A stretch of DNA of 7,607 nt from Chromatiales bacterium (GCA_026999335.1 JALTPW010000872.1:1-7607), one strand, 5' to 3'; positions 1 to 5,456 are shown, counted from the first letter of the stretch. Numbers and translations: made by a program. Notes: generated by a model not told the origin, from the letters alone.

Positions 1-127
1 TAGCTGCGGAAACTGAGGCGCAATAGAACGCCGCCCGGCGCATCTTCCAGCTTGGTCAGCGTGACGGCCGTTTCCGGCAGTTCGCCAGTTTCCAGATAAT
101 CCCGCAACATCCCGGCCAGTTCGTCAG
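1..127. repeat. Terminal direct repeat, left copy (circular closure)
   Basis: Bases 1-127 are identical to 7481-7607, the last bases of the window. An exact repeat at both extremities that falls inside one open reading frame is what an assembler leaves when it walks around a circle. The unique molecule is therefore 7480 bp. A true terminal redundancy is less likely because the minus-strand reading frame continues smoothly across the join. Confidence 0.93.
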
Positions 128-548
128 CTTTCCCGGCCACGTCCGCGCCCACGTGCCTGACGACGCGCTGACGGCCGTTAACCAGGTCAACATCAACGAC
201 GTGGTAAACGGCCGTTTCTTCCGGCTTTGATTTGGCGGCCGCTATTTCATGGGGGAGCCTGCTCTGCGGTTTTGGGTGGCGCGGCCGGGCGCGTTTCAGG
301 GCGCGTTGCCATTGGTACCCGATCTCTTTTTTGGGTATCCAGTTGTGGGCGGAGCAGGCTCCCCGCACGGCCGTTTCCGCTTCGTGTCGCGGCACGTATC
401 CGGCGCGGACTATGGAGGCGATTTTGAGCAAGTGGACAAAAAACGGACTACCCGGCTTGTTGACATTGTGCGTAGGCATCTCCCGGATGGCCTGCAACTC
501 GTTATCAAGGGCGGCGTTTGACCAGGCTTCGGCGTTGACGGTAATCAT
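1..548 (-). CDS. N-terminal part of a 221-aa protein spanning the circle junction (PriCT-like helical region)
   Basis: The frame opens at ATG 548 and stays open to base 1. On the circle it continues from 7480 to a TAG stop at 7363, giving 221 aa. The start overlaps the stop of the upstream gene as ATGA (548-545), so it is probably translationally coupled. Residues about 14-90 (N-P-G, then a helical stretch with G-Y-V-P-R, E-A-E, A-C-S-A-H-N and W-Q-R-A-L) resemble the helical tail that follows primase-polymerase domains in phage and plasmid primases (PriCT-like). No primase catalytic domain is present. The tripeptide TAV after E recurs three times because the octamer ACGGCCGT lies in this frame. 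Last gene of the integration operon; role in DNA replication or binding is inference from the weak resemblance. Function otherwise unknown. Confidence 0.8.
   Translation of the reverse strand, partial: MITVNAEAWSNAALDNELQAIREMPTHNVNKPGSPFFVHLLKIASIVRAGYVPRHEAETAVRGACSAHNWIPKKEIGYQWQRALKRARPRHPKPQSRLPHEIAAAKSKPEETAVYHVVDVDLVNGRQRVVRHVGADVAGKADELAGMLRDYLETGELPETAVTLTKLEDAPGGVLLRLSFRS
252..364. repeat. 13-bp inverted repeat pair GGGGAGCCTGCTC / GAGCAGGCTCCCC
   Basis: Arms at 252-264 and 352-364 flank 87 bp inside the junction-spanning gene. The core AGCAGGCTCCCC recurs a third time at 554-565, at the end of the 131-aa gene. The three copies are read in coding sequence, not all in the same frame. 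Confidence 0.55.
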
Positions 549-940
549 GGCAAAGCAGGCTCCCCTTTGTTTTTCTGCCTGTGGTATTTCACTCGGCATG
601 ATGGGCTGGCAAATTTCGCCTTCCTGCCATATCTGTTTTCTGGAACTTCCTGGCCGCATCCACAAAGGCAAAATTTAGTTTCGTTACGTTTCGTTTCACG
701 CTTCGGCCTGCTGGGTTCAGTTTCGTTACTGGCAATTACCAGTTTGCCGGGCTTAGCCAAAGATAACGCCTTGCCTAAATAGCCCATATAAACTTCTTCG
801 CTCATTTTCCCCAACATAACGTCTAACGGTTCGTGTCCGGTCTGCACAGAAAATTCAGGCAGGCCAAAGTAACCTTCAAGGTATGCTGGCGTTGGATAAC
901 GGCCGTCATCCCTGGGCGCGTTTGGTAGTTTTATTTTCAC
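545..940 (-). CDS. Small Cys-rich (zinc-finger-like) protein, 131 aa
   Basis: Starts at GTG 940, with an SD-like GAGGA just upstream that overlaps the TGA stop of the integrase gene, 7 bp away; ends at TGA 547-545, overlapping the next start as ATGA. The C-terminal quarter has Cys at residues 91, 93 and 95, then a basic Y-G-R-K stretch, then S-P-S-C (C115) and R-V-K-Y-H-R-Q. This is the pattern of short metal-binding modules common in phage and plasmid proteins (C-x-C-G-C-G, then S-x-x-C-R). The N-terminal 80 residues, with P-T-P-A-Y-L-E-G-Y-F-G-L-P, are not recognised. DNA or RNA binding is plausible but unproven. Confidence 0.8.
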   Translation of the reverse strand: MKIKLPNAPRDDGRYPTPAYLEGYFGLPEFSVQTGHEPLDVMLGKMSEEVYMGYLGKALSLAKPGKLVIASNETEPSRPKRETKRNETKFCLCGCGQEVPENRYGRKAKFASPSCRVKYHRQKNKGEPALP

Positions 941-947
941 GTCATCC

Positions 948-1865
948 TCACTTTGGCCAGGCGGCGGCCAATGCGTTGCTTACGGCAGCCTGGTCGGGGT
1001 CGTAGTAGAACAATCTGATTACTCTGTCGCCGGAATGGGGCGAGTGGTTGAGGGCGTGGGCGGCCACGTCTATGCCGTTTGCTCTGGCAATTGTGGTGGC
1101 AATGCGCCGGCGCAATTCCTGATACGTGATTACAGGCACGTTGGCACGCTTGCAGATTTTGGCTCTAACGCGGTTAAATGCCGTCAGGCTGAGTTTTTCG
1201 CCATATTTCGGATGATTCGGGTTCAGATTGACAAAAACGGCCGTAGAGCGAGATTTTGGCCGTTTCTGCAAGTATTTGACGAACACGTCGGCGTGAAATT
1301 CGCTAAAACGCATCATAGCCTCTCCGGTTTTGCCATGCGTGTACGCAATGTACGTGCCTTCGAGGATGCCGCCCGTGTCGCGTAACGCTTCCTCAAGCTC
1401 GCCAATGTCCAGGTTACGCAGTTCGTCCCGGCGGCAGCCGGAATAGACGGCAAGGGAGAAGATAAGTCCGTCTCGCACGTCTATCAGATTATCGCTTTTG
1501 CACATTCTGACGGCCGCCTCCAGCGCGCTCACCACTTCCGCTTCCTGGGGCACGTGGATACGGCGCGGGGTGTCGCGCCAGCGGGGTAGGGCGCTGGCCG
1601 GGTTTATCTCGCACCAGGCGCGCTTCCGGCAGTAGTTGAAGAATGCGTGGAACGATTGGCGCAGAATCGCCCTGCTCACGTCATTCAGGCCGTCCTGCGA
1701 CTGGATGTAGTCCAGCAGTTCCGGCGTGGTTACGTCCTCAACCTGCCGGGAAAAGTTTCGCGTTGTCATGCAGAACGGCCGTAACCTGTAAAAGTATTTT
1801 TGCCTGGTTTGTTCGCTGATATTGGGGCGTGACAGAAATTGACTGAATGCCTGGCTTATGATCAT
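948..1865 (-). CDS. int: Tyrosine recombinase / phage integrase
   Basis: Protein of 305 aa. Residues about 1-95 form a SAM-like core-binding domain and about 105-300 the catalytic domain. Visible active-site residues: Arg in G-C-R-R-D-E-L (R145), Lys in H-G-K-T-G (K179), Arg in Q-E-L-R-R (R252), His in L-N-H-S (H274), and nucleophile Tyr in L-F-Y-Y-D-P (Y287 or Y288). The His usually found in the HxxR box is replaced by Gln249. Start ATG 1865 has a strong SD, GGAGGAG, 5 nt upstream and overlaps the preceding stop as ATGA. It should catalyse site-specific integration and excision. The half tRNA-Glu at 2878-2918 is its likely attachment site, with an excisionase-like gene lying between them. 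Confidence 0.95.
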   Translation of the reverse strand: MIISQAFSQFLSRPNISEQTRQKYFYRLRPFCMTTRNFSRQVEDVTTPELLDYIQSQDGLNDVSRAILRQSFHAFFNYCRKRAWCEINPASALPRWRDTPRRIHVPQEAEVVSALEAAVRMCKSDNLIDVRDGLIFSLAVYSGCRRDELRNLDIGELEEALRDTGGILEGTYIAYTHGKTGEAMMRFSEFHADVFVKYLQKRPKSRSTAVFVNLNPNHPKYGEKLSLTAFNRVRAKICKRANVPVITYQELRRRIATTIARANGIDVAAHALNHSPHSGDRVIRLFYYDPDQAAVSNALAAAWPK

Positions 1866-2068
1866 TCCGGCTCCTCCAATGGCAGTTGGTAAATTTCGCA
1901 GAACTCGCGGAATGCGTCTTCAAAGTCAACTTCTACTGCCAACTCCCCGTCTCCGAGACATTGACTACAATGCACCGTTTGCAGGCCATCTTGTGAATGA
2001 CGCCTAACAAAACCTTTCCCACCGCACGCCCGACACTTTTCCCGTTTGAAAACGTAGTAATCATTCAT
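1862..2068 (-). CDS. DnaJ-type zinc-finger mini-protein, 68 aa
   Basis: Two CxxCxGxG motifs, at residues 12-19 (C-R-A-C-G-G-K-G) and 34-41 (C-S-Q-C-L-G-D-G), make one DnaJ-style zinc-binding hairpin. There is no J domain or substrate domain, so this is not a chaperone as such. The tail is acidic (E-V-D-F-E-D and L-E-E-P-E). Start ATG 2068 overlaps the upstream stop as ATGA and has GGAGG 10 nt upstream; its TGA overlaps the integrase start. The frame is open further upstream to 2539, but that extension crosses the promoter and another gene and is discarded. Similar mini-proteins occur in phages as probable regulators; the role here is not known. Confidence 0.85.
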   Translation of the reverse strand: MNDYYVFKREKCRACGGKGFVRRHSQDGLQTVHCSQCLGDGELAVEVDFEDAFREFCEIYQLPLEEPE

Positions 2069-2298
2069 TGCGCGCTGGCCTCCAGTTGGGCTGCGGCGTT
2101 GTCCAGCAGTTCGGCTGACAGTTTGCCGAGCGGCCCCAGGTATAGATTGTGATTTTTGCCGTTGATGCGTTTCCGCATGTACCAGTACGTCCCGTTGCCG
2201 CGCCGTTCCGGGCGGATGGAATACCATCTGTCGTTGACGGGCCAGCGGAAGGGGCGCGGCGGGTTTGGTTCTGAAAATGTGAAAACTTGTAAGGTCAT
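2065..2298 (-). CDS. Small hypothetical protein, 77 aa, first gene of the integrase operon
   Basis: Start chosen at ATG 2298 because AAGGAG lies exactly 6 nt upstream (2310-2305); an upstream in-frame ATG at 2328 has no ribosome site. The protein has an aromatic, basic middle (T-Y-W-Y-M-R-K-R-I-N-G-K) followed by Y-L-G-P-L-G-K-L and a C-terminal helix. That W-Y/NGK/YLG layout resembles short proteins seen in Chloroflexota and cyanobacterial mobile elements and could be a small nucleic-acid-binding fold. The stop overlaps the next start as ATGA. It is the first gene after the consensus promoter at 2428-2400. Specific function unknown. Confidence 0.8.
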   Translation of the reverse strand: MTLQVFTFSEPNPPRPFRWPVNDRWYSIRPERRGNGTYWYMRKRINGKNHNLYLGPLGKLSAELLDNAAAQLEASAQ

Positions 2299-2370
2299 GC
2301 CTAACTCCTTTTGTGGTAAAATTGACACAATTTTTCGTATGTCTATTTGGGCTTTGCCCTCTGGTAAAAA

Positions 2371-2389
2371 AGTTCGCTAACGTTAGCGG
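2371..2389. promoter_or_regulatory. Operator-like site O1, perfect palindrome
   Basis: CGCTAACGTTAGCG at 2375-2388 is a perfect 14-bp palindrome lying at or just downstream of the predicted minus-strand start, where a bound repressor would block transcription. The surrounding 19 bp match site O2 at 14 positions. Confidence 0.6.
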
Positions 2390-2399
2390 ATTGTGTAAA

Positions 2400-2428
2400 A
2401 GTATACACAAAAAGTTCGTTAGTGTCAA
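2400..2428 (-). promoter_or_regulatory. Consensus sigma70-type promoter for the integrase operon
   Basis: On the minus strand, TTGACA (2428-2423), a 17-nt spacer and TATACT (2405-2400) give a near-perfect housekeeping promoter. The predicted start is near 2392, about 95 nt before ATG 2298. The -35 box lies inside operator-like site O2, and the -10 box is inside a 7-bp inverted repeat (2391-2397/2404-2410). Confidence 0.8.
2402..2407 (+). promoter_or_regulatory. Possible -10 box (TATACA) for the plus-strand HTH gene
   Basis: TATACA sits 33 bp before ATG 2440 on the plus strand, but no convincing -35 lies at the right distance. A better -35 (TTGACA, 2322-2327) has only a poor -10 (TATTTG, 2344-2349). 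The plus transcript therefore probably needs an activator or is weak. Confidence 0.3.
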
Positions 2429-2431
2429 CGG
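2413..2431. promoter_or_regulatory. Operator-like site O2, degenerate copy of O1
   Basis: AGTTCGTTAGTGTCAACGG matches O1 at 14 of 19 positions and keeps CGTT/AACG arms. It covers the -35 box of the minus promoter. O1 and O2 are 42 bp apart, close to four helical turns, which would put bound dimers on the same face of the DNA. Confidence 0.5.
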
Positions 2432-2439
2432 GGTTTCGT

Positions 2440-2646
2440 ATGCAAAATTTAATATCTGCAAGTGAGGCTGCGCGTAGGCTACAAGTTGCCCAAACAACAT
2501 TTTCCGGTTGGATACGTGACGGCCGTGTTCCTGGGGCAATCAAGGTTGCCAACATGTGGCTTGTCCCTGATAATTTGACGCTGGATGACATCAACCGGCC
2601 GCGCATGGGACGGCCGCGGAAGAAAAGGGTTAAACAAGATGAATAG
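2440..2646 (+). CDS. Excisionase/MerR-like HTH protein, 68 aa
   Basis: The protein follows the winged-helix HTH_17/excisionase pattern. Residues about 5-30 form the helix-turn-helix (S-A-S-E-A-A-R-R-L, V-A-Q-T-T-F-S-G-W-I-R-D-G-R-V-P-G-A), then the wing with M-W-L-V-P, and a basic tail R-P-R-K-K-R. ATG 2440 is preferred; it has a GGGG-containing SD-like stretch 6-7 nt upstream. The in-frame GTG at 2422 would put the coding start inside operator O2. Transcribed divergently from the integrase operon and lying between integrase and attP, it is either the directionality factor (Xis) or the regulator that binds O1/O2. Both roles may sit in one protein. Confidence 0.85.
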   Translation: MQNLISASEAARRLQVAQTTFSGWIRDGRVPGAIKVANMWLVPDNLTLDDINRPRMGRPRKKRVKQDE

Positions 2647-2845
2647 TGTTATTGGAATTATTTTAGGGATTATTTTCTGGTTTTGGTTTTTCTTCTTCTG
2701 GTACAAGTGGCGTCAGGAGTTGAAGCGGCGCCACCGGCTGGAACGTATCCTGATGAACTGCAAGCAACAATTGACGATTGAGCGAGAAGCGCGCAAGGCC
2801 AGAGAAAAGGGACTGCCCGCAGACAGTCCCCGTAACGAATTGTAA
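2639..2845 (+). CDS. Small single-pass membrane protein, 68 aa
   Basis: ATG 2639 overlaps the HTH gene by 8 bp, and the two end as one unit. Residues 4-23 are one hydrophobic segment extremely rich in Phe and Trp (I-F-W-F-W-F-F-F-F-W). They are followed by a very basic amphipathic, probably coiled-coil, helix (K-R-R-H-R-L-E-R-I-L, I-E-R-E-A-R-K-A-R-E-K). Positive-inside reasoning puts the C-terminus in the cytoplasm. Possible roles include superinfection exclusion, phage release or a minor membrane component; none is shown by sequence. Its mRNA runs on through attP into the terminator at 2921-2952. Confidence 0.75.
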   Translation: MNSVIGIILGIIFWFWFFFFWYKWRQELKRRHRLERILMNCKQQLTIEREARKAREKGLPADSPRNEL

Positions 2846-2877
2846 CGATTCTCTTTTTGTCGGCCTGCCGCGCAATG

Positions 2878-2918
2878 CTCTCAAGGCCGAAACAGGGGTT
2901 CGAGTCCCCTATGGGGCA
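2878..2918 (+). other. Putative attP: 3' half of a tRNA-Glu(CUC) gene
   Basis: The stretch reads as a tRNA from the anticodon loop to the discriminator. It shows loop CTCTCAA (anticodon CTC), 3' anticodon stem GGCCG, variable loop AAAC, T stem-loop AGGGG-TTCGAGT-CCCCT, acceptor strand ATGGGGC and discriminator A. The AAAC variable loop and T arm are close to those of bacterial tRNA-Glu. The bases just 5' (CAATG) do not pair with GGCCG and no D arm precedes, so this is not a full tRNA. A half tRNA beginning at the anticodon loop in an integrase-bearing circle is the classic form of a phage attachment core; integration would rebuild an intact host tRNA. Confidence 0.8.
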
Positions 2919-2920
2919 AC

Positions 2921-2952
2921 AAAAAAGCCGCCCGGGCCCGGGCGGCTTTTTT
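2921..2952. terminator. Bidirectional intrinsic terminator, perfect 32-bp palindrome
   Basis: Six A, then GCCGCCCGGG / CCCGGGCGGC, then six T form a perfect palindrome. It can end transcription from both sides: the plus-strand HTH/TM unit and the minus-strand structural unit, whose TAA stop (2953-2951) lies in the T run. It begins 2 bp after the tRNA half, so in the integrated state it would also terminate the rebuilt tRNA transcript. Confidence 0.93.
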
Positions 2953-4468
2953 ATTCGGGAAACAGGAACCACGATTTTACGATTAGAGTAGCTCCGTTCT
3001 GGTCAAAATTAGCATTAAGGACGACAGCATCAAACGGGCCATCAACAGGGCGCGATTGGTATTTTCCACCATTGGCCGTTATCCATTGGGAAAAGTCAAT
3101 TATAGCTTGCTCGCTTGCTATCGAATTGTTTACGCCAAACAGATATGGCGTGTCAGCCGCGCTATATTCAATTTGTTCACCTGATCCCATTGCAAACCTG
3201 ATACGCCAAGAATCATGAGATGTTGGGCTGGACGAAATTGTTTCGTACAGGACGCCAACAGGAAGTTGATCGAGGTTCATGCCGGCGTCAAGCAATGCCT
3301 TATTAACGTCATATTCCAGCCCGTCATCAGCGCCGCCACCGCTCACATTGTTATAAACAACAGTCGTTTCATTGCCATTGTTTGTTACTGTCAAATTTTG
3401 CCAGTTTCCACCAACATGTTTCATATCGCCATATCTGGCTTCTATGAACCTATAGCCTGTTATTTCCGGCACGTCTGGTGACTGTTGTGGAGAACCTGAA
3501 CACGCACATACCCTGTTTTGGAATGATGGCGGGAACTCATATGTTTCCCAACCGTCTGCGTAAAAGATTTGGTCGTATGGTATTTGTTCTTCAATCAGTT
3601 TTATCCAGTATCGTGCCGGCCAGGGCAATGCCAGATCATCAATGACGGCGCGGACTGCCTGGCTCTGGGCATTTGGCCCATCACCGGAATACATGGCGCA
3701 GATAAATTCGTCATAATGGCGATCCATCTCTTGAATCATATCACTCCCTGATGTTCCGGTTACTCTGTTAATAAACCACGTTACCAGAGAATAATATGCC
3801 TCCCAAAGCAACTCCGATCCTGGATTTCCCGTCACTAAACCTATAATTTCATCAATAATGGCTTTAATTGGCTCATAATTGGCCTCGCCAACAGAAACAA
3901 GATCAGATATTTCAATAAGGCTATTTCTGAACACGTAGTACAGATAATGCGCCATGTTGCACTTAAATTCCGTCCAGGTTGGCGTAATTGGCGGCGTTGT
4001 CACCGGCGGAAATTCGCGCGGCGGATTGGTTGGCGCATCATTCGGAGGCATTTCATCAATCCCGGCCCCGCAACTGCCGCTATTTGTAATTGCCCCTCCC
4101 CCACAACATCCCATATTCACAACTTGTTGCACGTTTCCCATGTCTACTCCCTCAAGATTCAGATTTGGCATGTTTGCCGCTAACGTGTCGGCCAGGTAAG
4201 TAATTGATTCGGCTATTTGGTTCACTTCCTCACCGTCCATCAGGCCGTAATGCGTGGCCTCAACTATTGACTGCAGTTCGTCCCAGTCTGAAAAATCGTA
4301 CCCATGCCCCTTGTAGCGATACGTTGCCTGCCAGCGCAACTGGTCAATAATTGCCATCAGCAAATGGCGGCCGGCGTGGGGCAGGATGAACAAAAAGGGC
4401 GCATCGATTGCGCCCTGATTGTTGATTATCCCATCTCTGATTGTCGGCCAGTCAACCCGTATTGCCAT
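2951..4468 (-). CDS. Large hypothetical protein, 505 aa, candidate structural or host-contact protein
   Basis: Longest gene of the circle, not assigned to a known family. Residues 1-118 are mostly helical. Residues 119-139 are Gly/Cys-rich (C-C-G-G-G), followed by a Pro/Thr-rich linker at about 140-165. Residues 166-325 are helical and aromatic-rich (H-Y-L-Y-Y-V-F; L-L-W-E-A-Y-Y-S-L-V-T-W-F) and end in C-A-C. Residues 330-505 look beta-rich, with many Asn, Gly and Thr. This modular build suits a spike, adhesin or minor capsid protein, but that is inference. No signal peptide is visible. It follows the 163-aa gene by 21 bp in the same transcript. ATG 4468 lacks an SD and is instead preceded directly by CCTCCT, which is odd. 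Ends at the terminator. Confidence 0.8.
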   Translation of the reverse strand: MAIRVDWPTIRDGIINNQGAIDAPFLFILPHAGRHLLMAIIDQLRWQATYRYKGHGYDFSDWDELQSIVEATHYGLMDGEEVNQIAESITYLADTLAANMPNLNLEGVDMGNVQQVVNMGCCGGGAITNSGSCGAGIDEMPPNDAPTNPPREFPPVTTPPITPTWTEFKCNMAHYLYYVFRNSLIEISDLVSVGEANYEPIKAIIDEIIGLVTGNPGSELLWEAYYSLVTWFINRVTGTSGSDMIQEMDRHYDEFICAMYSGDGPNAQSQAVRAVIDDLALPWPARYWIKLIEEQIPYDQIFYADGWETYEFPPSFQNRVCACSGSPQQSPDVPEITGYRFIEARYGDMKHVGGNWQNLTVTNNGNETTVVYNNVSGGGADDGLEYDVNKALLDAGMNLDQLPVGVLYETISSSPTSHDSWRIRFAMGSGEQIEYSAADTPYLFGVNNSIASEQAIIDFSQWITANGGKYQSRPVDGPFDAVVLNANFDQNGATLIVKSWFLFPE

Positions 4469-4489
4469 AGGAGGTTACAGGATTTTTGA

Positions 4490-4981
4490 TTAGTTGAACC
4501 GGCGCGCCTTCGTCCGTTTGTAGCCGTACTTGATGCCATTGTCGGCGGTAGTATCAATCTGCTCTTCATCACTCACAAAGGCGTGTTGCGCCACCTGTTG
4601 CACGTACTGGACAAGCAGGGCGTTGGTCACGTCAACGGTTTCTCCATCTGTCAGGAAGAGCGCGTCAATCGGGGCCGGAATACGCAGGGTGTGCAATTTT
4701 TCCGCTTCGGTGGGCGGATTCAGGTAGCAACTAATGGCCGCTTCTTCGTAAACGTCCACATTGTCTGCCGGGCGCTGATTATTTTCAAAGAACAGGTCAG
4801 TAACCTTCTCTTGAACAACAAACGCATCGGTTACATCCACCAGCGCGCCGCGAATCTGATTCGCCGCATTCCGCGCCGCCACATGGTCAGCCAGAGGAGC
4901 GGCATCCGTGTCCAACTGAAAATTCAATGTCGTTTTGTCACGCGCGCCGTGACCGCGTAAGGTGATTGAATAAAACCACAT
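4490..4981 (-). CDS. Hypothetical 163-aa protein, candidate major structural protein
   Basis: Start ATG 4981 has the best ribosome site of the window, AAGGAG with a 6-nt gap after its T, in a 50-nt leader. The frame is open upstream to 5584, but that part is antisense to another gene and crosses a promoter and a terminator. The protein starts M-W-F-Y-S-I-T-L-R-G and alternates short beta and helical stretches. It contains R-I-P-A-P-I-D-A-L-F near residue 110, V-S-D-E-E, and a basic end K-R-T-K-A-R-R-F-N. High expression, small size and position ahead of the 505-aa gene suggest the main particle protein. I do not recognise the family with certainty. Confidence 0.85.
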   Translation of the reverse strand: MWFYSITLRGHGARDKTTLNFQLDTDAAPLADHVAARNAANQIRGALVDVTDAFVVQEKVTDLFFENNQRPADNVDVYEEAAISCYLNPPTEAEKLHTLRIPAPIDALFLTDGETVDVTNALLVQYVQQVAQHAFVSDEEQIDTTADNGIKYGYKRTKARRFN

Positions 4982-4987
4982 GATATT

Positions 4988-4994
4988 ACTCCTT
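4988..4994 (-). promoter_or_regulatory. Strong ribosome binding site of the 163-aa gene
   Basis: AAGGAGT lies 6 nt before ATG 4981. It fixes the start and implies high translation. Confidence 0.85.
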
Positions 4995-5003
4995 TTTTTG
5001 GTG

Positions 5004-5021
5004 AATCCCGCAGGCGGGATT
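5004..5021. promoter_or_regulatory. Hairpin in the leader of the structural transcript
   Basis: AATCCCGC and GCGGGATT form an 8-bp inverted repeat with a 2-nt centre. On the minus strand it lies in the predicted 5' leader, about 10 nt before the SD, and could stabilise the mRNA or regulate it. A replication-origin hairpin is an alternative. Confidence 0.5.
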
Positions 5022-5028
5022 TTAATTG

Positions 5029-5058
5029 TTGTGTCAAGTTTATACGCTATCGTATAAA
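5029..5058 (+). promoter_or_regulatory. Putative promoter of the effector-associated-domain gene
   Basis: A weak -35 TTGTGT (5029-5034) and -10 TATAAA (5053-5058) with an 18-nt spacer predict a start near 5065. This is only about 2 nt before ATG 5067, so the mRNA would be essentially leaderless. No SD is seen before the gene, which agrees. Confidence 0.5.
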
Positions 5059-5065
5059 ATGTCAA
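5037..5065 (-). promoter_or_regulatory. Putative promoter of the structural unit
   Basis: Minus-strand TTGACA (5065-5060), 17-nt spacer, TAAACT (5042-5037); an alternative -10, TATAAA, has a 15-nt spacer. It overlaps the plus-strand promoter of the 5067 gene and a dyad TATACG-CTAT-CGTATA (5041-5056), which may be an operator. Confidence 0.55.
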
Positions 5066-5066
5066 T

Positions 5067-5441
5067 ATGGACAAATTGCACAGAAAAATCATTGAATTGG
5101 AAATGGAGTTGTCTTTGTTGCAAGAAAGCGTGTCATACATGCTATCGTCAATTGGCTCAATCAACGATACGTTGGCTGATATTCGCCGTTGGCAGAAGTG
5201 GAATGACAATTCTGGAATTTTGCAGGAACTGCGCGATAAGATGATTAAATCTTTCAACGAATCCGAGTGTAGGAACCTCTGCTTCGATGTTGGCGTTTCA
5301 TACGAATCGCTCCCAGGCCAGACGATTGAAGACAAATGCCGTGAACTTGTTTTGTACCAGAAACGCCGTAATAAGATTGACGTTTTGGTGAAGCGTTGCC
5401 GGGAGTTGCGGCCTGGTGTCAGATGGCCTGACGTGATATGA
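5067..5441 (+). CDS. Coiled-coil protein with effector-associated (death-like) domain, 124 aa
   Basis: Residues 1-45 form an amphipathic helical, probably coiled-coil, region. Residues about 53-122 match the effector-associated domain type that is fused to NACHT, TIR, caspase-like and other immune proteins in Chloroflexota, cyanobacteria and other complex bacteria. The key run is S-F-N-E-S-E-C-R-N-L-C-F-D-V-G-V, then Y-E-S-L-P-G, C-R-E-L-V-L-Y, R-R-N-K-I and a final R-P-G-V-R-W. I recognise the class but not its exact EAD number. Here the domain stands alone with no effector or NTPase. The gene is a single plus-strand unit among minus-strand genes, with its own promoter and terminator, like a moron. 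Likely roles: decoy that blocks host EAD signalling, or adaptor that recruits host effectors against rival phages. Function is inference. Confidence 0.8.
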   Translation: MDKLHRKIIELEMELSLLQESVSYMLSSIGSINDTLADIRRWQKWNDNSGILQELRDKMIKSFNESECRNLCFDVGVSYESLPGQTIEDKCRELVLYQKRRNKIDVLVKRCRELRPGVRWPDVI

Positions 5442-5456
5442 TTTATCCGGCTCCCC

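Noticed and set aside
232..678. Plus-strand ORF of 148 aa
   Set aside because: Lies opposite two well-supported minus-strand genes, has no SD and an implausible composition.
2069..2539. Upstream extension of the DnaJ-type gene to a 225-aa ORF
   Set aside because: It crosses the 77-aa gene, the promoter and operators; low-complexity content; ATG 2068 has an ATGA overlap and SD-like site.
2850..2918. Complete tRNA gene
   Set aside because: No D arm or 5' acceptor strand, and bases before the anticodon loop do not pair with GGCCG; only the 3' half is present.
2778..3218. Plus-strand ORF of 146 aa crossing attP and the terminator
   Set aside because: Runs through the tRNA half and a strong terminator and is antisense to the 505-aa gene.
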